NCBI GenBank assembly: GCA_024434115.1
Contig: QMIT01000004.1
Coordinates: forward strand, 403,073 to 467,072
Direction: 5' to 3'
DNA length: 64,000 nt
Source: Chloroflexota bacterium
GTDB lineage: Bacteria; Chloroflexota; Anaerolineae; Aggregatilineales; J027
Shown here: in pieces, positions 27,175-35,339 of the stretch
How the letters are laid out: each line of letters starts with the position of its first letter
Numbering within the stretch: the stretch's first letter is position 1
Notes under the pieces: model-generated
Databases searched by the model: none
What the model was told of the DNA's origin: nothing
What the model saw: only the letters and a program-made list of their open reading frames with translations
Translations under genes and position numbers: made by a program

Positions 27175-27804
27175 TTAAGGCATCAACTCCTCAGTTGGTG
27201 CTTTTTGATTCTCAGCGCGACTCCACCGGGCCAGCAGCATCAACGACCAGCAGTTGACGGCGAAATGGGCCGCTATTGGCATCCACAAGCTCCCATGCCA
27301 ATTCGCCAGCAGTCCTAACCCCAACCCGGCCAACGCCGCATAGATGAAGTAAAGTCGTGTCATCGCGTGGAGTATCCCAAAAATCAGCGCGGTCAGAATC
27401 AGGCCCAGCGTCGGCTGCATCGCTCCCCGAAAAAAAATCTCCTCTGGCACAGCAGCGATCAAACTCAAGGTAATAGCGTGCCATACATAGATGGATTCCA
27501 GTTCTAGCGCTTGGGCGATTTTTTGCCGGATCGCCGCGAATCCTTCGATATGCCGTCCACCATACCACAGCCCAAGCGCAAACACCGTGCCAATCAACAA
27601 CCCAATCCCGATCCCCTGCCACGCCGCGAAGTTGCCCGCAAACCACGCCGTCCAGATATTCTCATTTTGGATTGTCCCCACCCACAACACCGCCGCTGTA
27701 ATGAGCAAGCCTCCCAAAAAACCACCATAAAGCAGCAGGCGCATCGGGCCAGTGCGCGGTTGGGGAACGGGTAAATAGGGCGTGGGATAAATGGATTCGT
27801 GCAT
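27175..27804 (-). CDS. CPBP-family intramembrane metalloprotease (CAAX/Abi type)
   Basis: About 209 aa with several TM helices. The CPBP motifs are all present: PEEIFFRG (EExxxR), FGILHA (FxxxH) and AHFAVN (HxxxN). These polytopic glutamate/His enzymes cleave substrates within the membrane; bacterial members act in bacteriocin immunity or processing, though nothing nearby suggests the substrate. The ATG at 27804 is preferred over a TTG at 27816. Confidence 0.88.
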   Translation of the reverse strand: MHESIYPTPYLPVPQPRTGPMRLLLYGGFLGGLLITAAVLWVGTIQNENIWTAWFAGNFAAWQGIGIGLLIGTVFALGLWYGGRHIEGFAAIRQKIAQALELESIYVWHAITLSLIAAVPEEIFFRGAMQPTLGLILTALIFGILHAMTRLYFIYAALAGLGLGLLANWHGSLWMPIAAHFAVNCWSLMLLARWSRAENQKAPTEELMP

Positions 27805-27968
27805 TATTTTTCTCAATATCCAAAGACGAGTATTTCAGCCTTTTTCAACGCTACCCGATTCATGGAACAGAATCTATGGGCTATTTCGTGCGATTTCAAT
27901 TCCAAACAAAACCTTGACAATCAAGGCGTAAAGTTTTTTAGGCATTGGTCGGTATACCGTATGTGAAT

Positions 27969-28017
27969 AAAGATTGCGTTAAGGCAGGGACGTTTTCGTT
28001 CCAATAGCACAATCTTT
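27969..28017 (+). other. Hairpin-forming 5' leader of the TSP3 protein gene
   Basis: AAAGATTG (27969-27976) pairs with CAATCTTT (28010-28017), enclosing a smaller GGGACG/CGTTCC hairpin. It lies 29 nt upstream of the start of the TSP3-repeat gene. A TTGACA at 27914-27919 has no convincing -10 at the right distance. It matches no riboswitch that I know. Confidence 0.35.
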
Positions 28018-28046
28018 GATCGTTTAGGATATTGGAGGGAATCCAT

Positions 28047-29294
28047 ATGGCAACGAAGCATAGTAAATTTTGGACGGAAGCATTCGCTGCGTTCGCAGTG
28101 ATAGTTTTTGTGTTAGGTAGTCTCTTTGCGCTGCCCGCTGCTCAGGTTAAAGCACAAGATGGCGGCGACGATGATGAAATTGATGTACTCATTGAAATTG
28201 TCGGTGTTGTCGAATCCATTGAAGACGATGAGATCATCATTGATGGCTACGTCATCGCACCAGCCGGAGCCTTCAACCCGTCGGAGCTTGAAGTCGGCAT
28301 GACCGTGAGCATCACCGGGTATCTGCTCAATGATGATACGATTCAGGTCATTACCTTCGAGATTGTAACCGATCTTGATGAAGATGGTGTCTTGGATACT
28401 GAGGACAACTGCCCTGAAGACCCTAATCCCGATCAACTAGACACCGATGGGGACGGCGTTGGCGATGTCTGTGACCCAGATTTGCTTGATACTGATGAAG
28501 ATGGCGTTGTAGACAGCCTTGACAACTGTCCAGAGGTCGCTAATGCTGATCAACTGGATACTGATGCCGATGGTGTCGGTGACGCTTGCGACCCCGATTT
28601 GCTCGACACGGATGAAGACGGCATCGTGGACAGCCTCGATAACTGCCCCGAAGTCGCCAATGTTGATCAACTAGACACAGATGGCGATGGTGTCGGTGAT
28701 CTCTGTGACCCCGACTTGCTCGATACCGATGAAGACGGCATCGTGGACAGCCTCGACAACTGCCCCGAAGTCGCCAATGTTGATCAACTAGACACAGATG
28801 GCGATGGTGTCGGTGATCTCTGCGACGATGAAGAGGACGATGAAGAAGAAACCTGCGGGCGGGATAATCACCCCGTTGCAACCGCCCTATCTGAAGAATT
28901 CGACGTGGCCTATGACACCATCATGGGATGGCATTGCGATGGCTTTGGCTTTGGCGAAATTGCACGCGCATTGCTGCTTGGTGAACAAGCGGAGGTAGAC
29001 CCGCAAGAACTGCTTGACCTGAAGGCAGGCGGTGAAGGTTGGGGCAATATCCTAAAAGACTACGATGTCCATCCCAGCGACTTGGCACCGGGTCGCGTCA
29101 TTTCGGGCCGTCATCATAATGACGATGAAGAAGAAGACGGGGATACCTCCACCACCGGAGTTGGGGGACAAAACAACGGGAATGGCAATAATGGAAACGG
29201 AAACGGCAATAACGCGAACGGGAATGGCAATAGTGGAAACAAAGGTAACAATGGCAATAAAGGTGGTAATGGTCGAGGCAATGGTCGCAAATAA
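28047..29294 (+). CDS. Secreted thrombospondin type 3 repeat protein
   Basis: 415 aa. The ATG at 28047 has GGAGGG at 7 nt. A signal peptide (~1-35) is followed by a small beta domain (~45-110, DUF5666-like: VESIEDDEIIIDGY). Four TSP3 calcium-binding repeats come next (~112-265, DTDGDGVGDxCD and DNCPEVAN), then a helical domain (~280-360) and an Asn/Gly-rich basic tail (~370-415). The repeats probably form a calcium-stiffened rod. The tail resembles the disordered ends of surface proteins. The gene is flanked by its own leader hairpin and by the rplS promoter. Confidence 0.85.
   Translation: MATKHSKFWTEAFAAFAVIVFVLGSLFALPAAQVKAQDGGDDDEIDVLIEIVGVVESIEDDEIIIDGYVIAPAGAFNPSELEVGMTVSITGYLLNDDTIQVITFEIVTDLDEDGVLDTEDNCPEDPNPDQLDTDGDGVGDVCDPDLLDTDEDGVVDSLDNCPEVANADQLDTDADGVGDACDPDLLDTDEDGIVDSLDNCPEVANVDQLDTDGDGVGDLCDPDLLDTDEDGIVDSLDNCPEVANVDQLDTDGDGVGDLCDDEEDDEEETCGRDNHPVATALSEEFDVAYDTIMGWHCDGFGFGEIARALLLGEQAEVDPQELLDLKAGGEGWGNILKDYDVHPSDLAPGRVISGRHHNDDEEEDGDTSTTGVGGQNNGNGNNGNGNGNNANGNGNSGNKGNNGNKGGNGRGNGRK
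28366..28830 (+). repeat. 117-bp tandem repeat encoding TSP3 units
   Basis: Four in-frame units. The last three have a period of 117 bp (39 aa), with the units at about 28597 and 28714 nearly identical; the first is slightly shorter and more diverged. The pattern indicates recent tandem duplication. Confidence 0.85.
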
Positions 29295-29371
29295 GTAACC
29301 GCCCGTTTCCAAAAAACGCTACATGGAGGGTGGCCTTGGGTCACCCTTCTTATTTGTCCCCAATGCCCCCA

Positions 29372-29400
29372 TTGAAATGCCCCTTTCGCTATGCTACAAT
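29372..29400 (+). promoter_or_regulatory. Promoter of rplS
   Basis: TTGAAA (29372-29377), 17-nt spacer, TACAAT (29395-29400), 75 nt ahead of the rplS start. Confidence 0.75.
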
Positions 29401-29475
29401 CGCGCCGCTGTGGTGACTGCAAAATAAGTCCCTCACCTATTGAAGAAAACCGACTTAGCGTCAAGGATTTAAACA

Positions 29476-29832
29476 ATGGACTTGATTAAGAGTCTCGAAG
29501 CCCCGGATCGTGGTTTCCCTGAACTGTATCCCGGCGACGAGGTGCGTGTACATGTGCGTATTGTGGAAGGCGGCAAAGAGCGTATTCAGGTCTTCCCCGG
29601 CATCATCATCCGCCTGAAAAAAGGTGGCAACGATAAGAGCTTTACGGTGCGCCGTATTGCCAGTCACGGGATTGGCGTGGAACGTACTTTCCTGTATAAA
29701 AGCCCACGCATTGAGAAAATTGAAGTGCTGCGTCATTCCAAAGTACGCCGCGCTCAACTCTATTACATGCGTGATTTGCGTGGCAAGAAAGCCCGTTTGA
29801 AAGAACAGGTTAAAGTCAATCGCAATAAGTAG
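29476..29832 (+). CDS. rplS: 50S ribosomal protein L19
   Basis: 118 aa, full length. Family marks are [27 protein letters not shown], the [19 protein letters not shown] region and [20 protein letters not shown]19 sits at the 30S-50S interface. It stands alone here rather than beside rpsP, rimM and trmD as in many bacteria. It has its own promoter and terminator. Confidence 0.98.
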   Translation: MDLIKSLEAPDRGFPELYPGDEVRVHVRIVEGGKERIQVFPGIIIRLKKGGNDKSFTVRRIASHGIGVERTFLYKSPRIEKIEVLRHSKVRRAQLYYMRDLRGKKARLKEQVKVNRNK

Positions 29833-29883
29833 CCGCATGAGGGTTTCCTTTTGCGCCGCAATCGGACCGTGATCCGCGTATAA

Positions 29884-29906
29884 CCCGCCCGCACTGCGGG
29901 TTTTTT
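29884..29906 (+). terminator. Rho-independent terminator of rplS
   Basis: CCCGC (29884-29888) pairs with GCGGG (29896-29900) around a 7-nt loop, followed by six Ts. Confidence 0.88.
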
Positions 29907-29945
29907 GCGTTGATGGGGGCATCAATAACCGCGAGGTGAAAGACC

Positions 29946-31448
29946 ATGCGATTCTGGATGATTACCCTTTTATCAAGTCTGCTTATTATCCTCACAACAT
30001 CCCCCACCGCTGGACAAGGGAATCCCTCTCCCCGCAACATCACAGCCGAAGACGCCGCCAATTTGCGTGTCCTGACCCTACTGGCCCATCACACTGCGCC
30101 CATCACCGAAACGTCATTTAGCCCCAACAGCATGGCTTTTTTGACCACCAGTCTTGACGGAACGCTGTGTATTTGGAATGTCGCTGCCCGCCGCCAAACA
30201 CCGGGACAACTCCGCTTCTGCTTGGCAGGCTATGCGCCGGGTGTCACCGTGTTTGCGTGGTCGCCAGCCGATACACAACTGGCAGTGACATTGGGCGATG
30301 GCTTGCAGATTGCGCTCTATGATATTGCCCCAATCGTTGAACCCGATGAATGGGCCAACATCACGCCGATTTTTACCCTACCTGTCAATGATACTCCCTA
30401 TCTCAGCCTCGATTTTGTAGCGGAGGGTCAGCGACTGCTCGCCCATGATTTGTTTGACACTTTCACGCTCTTTACGCTTGATGCCGACCCTGAAGTATTA
30501 ACAAGTGTTGAAGGTATGGAAGGAGTCATGAACGCTGCGGATAGCCGGGTGGCTGTAGTAGATTTTGACGGCAATATCTTGCTGTTGAATACTGCCGATG
30601 GTCAAGAAATCGCCGAACTAGAAACCGATGGGGCCAGTCATGCCTTGTTTTCGCCGGGCGGACGCTGGTTAGCAACATGGGGTGGTGACGCCGTTCAGAT
30701 TTGGGATACGTCTCGCCAGCGAATCCCCGAACCGCTCGCCATCGAAGCCCAAGCCGATAATTTGCAATTCACGCCGGATGGTCGTTTTTTGGCGACATGG
30801 GAAGGTCAAAATATTCGCCTGTGGAATATCGAAACAGGTGAAATGACGGGTACTTTGCCCGACCATCGCGGTGGGGTACGTCTGCTTATTTTCGGAGCCG
30901 ATAGCACTCGTGCCGTTTCCGTAAATACACAGGGTTATGCCCGCTATTGGGCCATTTCCAATGAAGGCGTGCCAACACTGCGTTTTTGGTTTGAGGGTGA
31001 AATAGATCAGGTATTGGTCGGGCCAGATTCCAACAACCTGATTACGTTGAGGCAGGATATTGAAGCCCGCTTTTGGGATTTTGAACGTGGTCAGGTACGC
31101 GGACGGTATGACCTTTCAGATGCCCCTCTGTTCAGCCCAGATTGGACACTCATTGCCATTGCCACAGGAAATTTGGTCGCGTGGCATGGGTTGAATGATG
31201 ATCCACGCACCTTTGATTGGGTGCCCATTGGTCTTACGACAGCCATTATCAATATCCGCTCTACCCCGTCGCAAGAACTTCAGCGCATCGGCGTCTTAAC
31301 AGCGAATATCCCCGTCTTTGCCATCGCACGCACTGAGGACGCCACATGGTTGCAAATCCAATTGCCTGATGACACCACAGGCTGGATTCAACCGGACACA
31401 CTCACCTTGAATGGTAATCTGGACGATTTGCCGATTTCATTTCAATAA
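29946..31448 (+). CDS. Secreted WD40-repeat protein with C-terminal SH3b domain
   Basis: 500 aa. A signal peptide (~1-24) is followed by about seven WD40-like blades (~40-415: LCIWNVA, VQIWDTS, IRLWNIETGE), then a bacterial SH3 domain (~425-490: NIRSTPS, GVLTAN and GWIQPD). A beta propeller plus SH3b suggests an extracytoplasmic protein-interaction or wall-binding module. The ATG at 29946 begins a clear signal sequence. A single-gene unit after the rplS terminator. Confidence 0.88.
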   Translation: MRFWMITLLSSLLIILTTSPTAGQGNPSPRNITAEDAANLRVLTLLAHHTAPITETSFSPNSMAFLTTSLDGTLCIWNVAARRQTPGQLRFCLAGYAPGVTVFAWSPADTQLAVTLGDGLQIALYDIAPIVEPDEWANITPIFTLPVNDTPYLSLDFVAEGQRLLAHDLFDTFTLFTLDADPEVLTSVEGMEGVMNAADSRVAVVDFDGNILLLNTADGQEIAELETDGASHALFSPGGRWLATWGGDAVQIWDTSRQRIPEPLAIEAQADNLQFTPDGRFLATWEGQNIRLWNIETGEMTGTLPDHRGGVRLLIFGADSTRAVSVNTQGYARYWAISNEGVPTLRFWFEGEIDQVLVGPDSNNLITLRQDIEARFWDFERGQVRGRYDLSDAPLFSPDWTLIAIATGNLVAWHGLNDDPRTFDWVPIGLTTAIINIRSTPSQELQRIGVLTANIPVFAIARTEDATWLQIQLPDDTTGWIQPDTLTLNGNLDDLPISFQ

Positions 31449-31680
31449 CCGTCTCAATAAGGCATTTTGTAAAAATTCACAGGAAATTAGTACAACTTTT
31501 ATTGCCTTTTAAGCAACCTATGATACTCTTGGAATAAAGCATTATTTACACGGAGACACAATACGAGATACCATTTATTATCCTGATGCTAATCATTTTC
31601 CAACCATCGCTTCCTGCGCTACTTTGATTCATCACTCTCACTGTCATCTGTATCTTAGTGAAAGAAGCAAGGACTTTTTT

Positions 31681-33594
31681 ATGTTATCACGCTTTTCACA
31701 CTGGTTCAGCAATCTTCCTACCAAATCTAAATTGCGATTTGGATTTGGTCTAATCATTGCTCTCATCGTGTTGAGCACAGGTATTGGCTTTATTGATATC
31801 AACGCTGAAAGCAAGGCCCGTGAGAAAGTTGAATATTCGCAAAAAGAGTCCATTCTGGCAGGCAACCTTAAGGCAGAAATGATTAAAGTTCGGCTGCAAG
31901 AAGCTCAAGGTGGAATTCTATTTCTTACTGGCGGTACACCCATTGAAGAAATCATCGCCCCTATATCTGATCAGACCAAAGAGACTTTGGACATCTTGGC
32001 TGAATTGGAAAGGGTTGATACAGAATTCTCCAAGTTAGAACAAGATACAACGGTCAAAGAAAAACGAAAATCCTCAATTGAGGAAATTCGGAATCTGGTC
32101 TTGGAATATGACCGACGCATCCAAGACATGATTTTTCAAATGATTAACGTTCGCGGAGATGCCGAAACAGGTCTTGCGGCAGAATTATTGAGCAACCTAG
32201 ATCAGATAAACCGATTTGTAGATGCTGGTGATGCGATCAGCAAAGCAAATATTTATATCAGATTTAGTGATATTACATCAACTGGCACAGAACTCCAAAC
32301 GGAGATTGAGGCACTGCGAACTAAGGTTAATGAAGCTGATTTATCCGAAGAGAAGAAATCAAGCGTTCTAACATTGATTGATGAGACCGCAAGTAAATCT
32401 GCGGAGATCCGCCAAATTGATATAGACGTGTCGGGCAGCTATTTTGGGCTTACGTCCCTAAGTGCTGAAATCGAAACGAAAGCCGAAGAGTTTTCTGAAG
32501 AAGCGTCTCTCCAGCAGGGACAGATTTTGACTGACCTTGAAGACATCCAGCAAAGAGGACGTTATATTCAATTGATGGTGGGGTTATTGACCGTTGCGCT
32601 TGCGATTCTACTCACCACGATTATCAGCCAGAGTATTTCGAAACCCATCGGGATTCTCACCAAGATGACCCAAACCATCTCAAGTGGGGCCTACAACCAA
32701 CGCACGAATATCAAAACGAATGATGAAGTTGGGGAATTAGCGAAATCTTTTGATAAGATGGCCGCTGAAATTCAGCAGCGAGAGGCGCATCTTGTTGCCC
32801 AAGCCGAAGAGCTAAAAATCGCCACTGCCCAAGCCCAAAGCGCCGCCCGTATCAAAAGTGAATTTCTTGCCAATATGTCGCATGAATTACGCACCCCCCT
32901 CAATGCCATCATTGGTTTTAGCGACATGCTGTTGATGGGTATTGCAGGTGAATTAAACAGCCAACAACGCCACCAAGTGGAGCGCCTGCGCCTGAATGGA
33001 AATCGGTTGTTGGCATTGGTAAACGATATTTTGGACCTCACCCGAATTGAAGCCAAGCGCGTCGAGCTTATTCTCAAGCCATTTTCGCCGCGTGCCCTTT
33101 CAGAGCGGTTGGGAAGTCAAATGGAAGTCCTTGCGAAGGAAAATGCCCTTAAATTTGAGGTAAAGGTAGACTCAAACGTTCCCGACCAACTGATTGGTGA
33201 TGAAAAACGTATTGAGCAGGTGATGGTGAATCTGATCTCGAACGCCTTCAAGTTTACCCACCAAGGCTCGGTGCGGCTTGAGATCAAGACTAATCTACCC
33301 GAACGGCAGTGGACAATCGCCGTTACGGATACGGGAATTGGTATTCCCCCCCATGCCGTTAATATGATTTTTGAAGAATTTCGCCAGCTAGACGGCACCT
33401 CGACCCGTGCCTATCAAGGGAGTGGTTTGGGTCTAGCGATTACGCGCAATCTTGTCCGTATCATGAATGGCGAGATCAACGTCCAAAGCAAACTTGGCGA
33501 AGGCAGCACTTTTACTGTCATACTGCCAATCCTTGAAGACGGGTCTGCTGGTCAAAAAGCAGAACCCGTTGTTGCCGCGCCAGTCACAGTATAG
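31681..33594 (+). CDS. Membrane sensor histidine kinase (HAMP, HisKA, HATPase)
   Basis: 637 aa. TM1 (~16-38), a long helical periplasmic-type sensor region (~40-295), TM2 (~300-322), then HAMP (~323-375) and a coiled coil. HisKA has SHELRTP (His401), and HATPase_c has NLISNAFKF, DTGIGI and GSGLGLAITRN. The ATG at 31681 with AAGGA upstream is preferred over a TTG at 31624. The sensor resembles the four-helix domains of methyl-accepting proteins. It leads a unit with two receiver proteins, the first only 9 nt downstream. Confidence 0.92.
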   Translation: MLSRFSHWFSNLPTKSKLRFGFGLIIALIVLSTGIGFIDINAESKAREKVEYSQKESILAGNLKAEMIKVRLQEAQGGILFLTGGTPIEEIIAPISDQTKETLDILAELERVDTEFSKLEQDTTVKEKRKSSIEEIRNLVLEYDRRIQDMIFQMINVRGDAETGLAAELLSNLDQINRFVDAGDAISKANIYIRFSDITSTGTELQTEIEALRTKVNEADLSEEKKSSVLTLIDETASKSAEIRQIDIDVSGSYFGLTSLSAEIETKAEEFSEEASLQQGQILTDLEDIQQRGRYIQLMVGLLTVALAILLTTIISQSISKPIGILTKMTQTISSGAYNQRTNIKTNDEVGELAKSFDKMAAEIQQREAHLVAQAEELKIATAQAQSAARIKSEFLANMSHELRTPLNAIIGFSDMLLMGIAGELNSQQRHQVERLRLNGNRLLALVNDILDLTRIEAKRVELILKPFSPRALSERLGSQMEVLAKENALKFEVKVDSNVPDQLIGDEKRIEQVMVNLISNAFKFTHQGSVRLEIKTNLPERQWTIAVTDTGIGIPPHAVNMIFEEFRQLDGTSTRAYQGSGLGLAITRNLVRIMNGEINVQSKLGEGSTFTVILPILEDGSAGQKAEPVVAAPVTV

Positions 33595-33603
33595 GAGTGG
33601 GTC

Positions 33604-34107
33604 ATGTTGGATTGGAAAAATACGGGCGGATGGACAGTCTTGGTCGTAGATGATGAACCCGATAATTTAGAAGTAGTTGCCACTGTATTGTCGTTTTTTG
33701 GGATGACTGTCAAAACCGCCACCGATGGAGTACAAGGATTAGAGCAACTGAAGCATCTGACCCCTACACTTATCCTCCTTGATCTTGCGATGCCTCATAT
33801 GGATGGATGGCGGATGCACGAGGAAATTCGGAATATTCCTCACCTACAGCAAGTGCCTGTGGTGGCGCTCACTGCTCATGCCATGATCGGGGATGAAGAA
33901 CGTGTTATGGCAGCGGGTTTCGATGGTTATCTGAGTAAGCCTGTAAACCTACCCACCCTAGTACATGATATTGAGCAGGCCATAGCGAAAAAAGCGAATC
34001 GGGCTACCCCGGCGTCTACGGAAAACACGCCACAAGCAGCACCATCTGAACAAGTTGAAGATGTGGACAAACCCAGCGATTTTAGCGTGAAGGAAATCCC
34101 CCAATGA
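33604..34107 (+). CDS. Response regulator, receiver only
   Basis: 167 aa. The receiver (~10-130) has VVDDEP, phosphoacceptor Asp60 in LLDLAMP and Lys in LSKPVN, followed by a disordered acidic tail. Probable partner of the histidine kinase 9 nt upstream. Its stop overlaps the next receiver's ATG (ATGA). Confidence 0.92.
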   Translation: MLDWKNTGGWTVLVVDDEPDNLEVVATVLSFFGMTVKTATDGVQGLEQLKHLTPTLILLDLAMPHMDGWRMHEEIRNIPHLQQVPVVALTAHAMIGDEERVMAAGFDGYLSKPVNLPTLVHDIEQAIAKKANRATPASTENTPQAAPSEQVEDVDKPSDFSVKEIPQ

Positions 34108-34487
34108 CCGTTCAAACTTGGCAAGTTCTCGTTGTAGAAGATGAACAGGACAGTATGGAATTGATACGTGGACTCTTAGAACATCATGGTATTCCTTCAG
34201 TCGGGGTGCGCAGTGCCGAAGATGCACTTAAAATTTTGCCAGACGTCTCTCCCACTCTAATCTTGATAGACCTATCACTGCCGGGTAAAAACGGTTGGGA
34301 ACTGCTTAAAATTTTGCAGACCAGCGAGACCCATTCCAAGATTCCCCGCATTGCAATCACCGCCTATCACACGGCAGAATTAGCCGAATATGCCATTCAA
34401 GCGGGCTTTAATGCGTATTTTGCCAAGCCAATTACTGCCACCACCTTTGTGCGTGAGCTTGAAGCAGTGGTTCAAAATATCAATTAA
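34104..34487 (+). CDS. Response regulator, CheY-like stand-alone receiver
   Basis: 127 aa, one receiver domain. VVEDEQ, Asp56 in LIDLSLP and Lys in FAKPIT are all present. It overlaps the preceding receiver by 4 nt, so the kinase has two translationally coupled partners, one possibly a phosphate sink. Confidence 0.92.
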   Translation: MTVQTWQVLVVEDEQDSMELIRGLLEHHGIPSVGVRSAEDALKILPDVSPTLILIDLSLPGKNGWELLKILQTSETHSKIPRIAITAYHTAELAEYAIQAGFNAYFAKPITATTFVRELEAVVQNIN

Positions 34488-34562
34488 AACGACAGCCCCT
34501 TTTGGCAGCCATCGGTGTTTTAGGGGGTATGGACCACATACGCAACGGTAAGGTATCGGATA

Positions 34563-35009
34563 ATGGAAAAAATCAAATCAATCCTCCAAAACAAATCAGC
34601 CGCTGGGCTATATCTTCTTACTTCACCCATCCCAGCAGAAACATTGCAAGCACTCGCTGAGGAACAGAAATTCAGCTTTTCGCATGTGCATGGACAGGGA
34701 ATCGCCACTGAGGATGCCTTCATGGATGAAATCCAACGGGCTGGTAATTTTCCTGACTATTTTGGGCGCATGGATGAATCTATCGTAGATTGCTTACAGG
34801 ATTTAGATCACTGGTATCCTCGCCGCAAAGGGTTTGTATTCTTCTACGACCATGCTGACCAACTCGCGTCCGGCGATCCTGAAACCTTTGACATGGTGAT
34901 GGATTGTTTCCAACAAGCGCTGCAATTTTGGCGCGAGCGTGGTCAAAAACCGTTCTACATCTTTTTAAGCGGCGCGGGTCTAACACTGGACGAAGCCACT
35001 CTCATTTAA
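34563..35009 (+). CDS. Barstar-family (ribonuclease inhibitor-like) protein, orphan
   Basis: 148 aa. The barstar core is visible: FPDYFGRM (63-70), DCLQDLDHW, a beta strand FVFFYDH, then a long helix and the strand FYIFLSG. The usual N-W after the FPxYFG motif is replaced by M-D. Barstar binds and inhibits secreted ribonucleases of the barnase type. No RNase or polymorphic toxin lies adjacent; the neighbours are response regulators. The N-terminal ~40 residues form an extra strand/helix unit. The role could be immunity to neighbours' toxins or a repurposed regulator. Confidence 0.75.
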   Translation: MEKIKSILQNKSAAGLYLLTSPIPAETLQALAEEQKFSFSHVHGQGIATEDAFMDEIQRAGNFPDYFGRMDESIVDCLQDLDHWYPRRKGFVFFYDHADQLASGDPETFDMVMDCFQQALQFWRERGQKPFYIFLSGAGLTLDEATLI

Positions 35010-35028
35010 ACCTATGCCCTAACGCACT

Positions 35029-35235
35029 ATGCAAAAAATCTCCCGGCTCATCCTAGTGGTTATCATGCTATGCGTCGCCACTTTTTCGCGGATGATTTAT
35101 CTGAGTGATACGTCATTCGATAATGCTGAAACTCTCAGCTAATCTTCGCACACAGGATACTCTCGACAAACGGCTGGAAAACATTGGCGTACCGGGGAAT
35201 CATGTTCCCCTGTTTTTCCTATTGATCGGACTCCT
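35029..35235 (+). pseudogene. Decayed N-terminus of a GT-C/ArnT-like membrane glycosyltransferase
   Basis: A 37-codon frame from ATG 35029 to TAA 35142 encodes a TM helix followed by FSRMIYLSDTSFDNAETLS, similar to the first TM and (D/N)E-rich loop start of PMT/ArnT-type transferases. In the +1 frame the text continues with LDKRLENIGVPGNHVPLFFLL, matching the typical HxPLYFLL second segment. Similarity is then lost before the GH57 promoter. This looks like a truncated, frameshifted remnant; the call is by eye. Confidence 0.4.
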
Positions 35236-35271
35236 GACCAGCTACCCTAAAATGTGTGTCTATTTAATAAA

Positions 35272-35301
35272 TTACGCCCTACAGCAAAACAGTGTTAAAA
35301 T
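35272..35301 (+). promoter_or_regulatory. Possible promoter for the GH57 gene
   Basis: TTACGC (35272-35277), 18-nt spacer, TAAAAT (35296-35301), 39 nt before the ATG. The -35 match is weak. Confidence 0.4.
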
Positions 35302-35339
35302 CCTGCCCAAATTGAACACCCACAAAGGATTTATGACCG

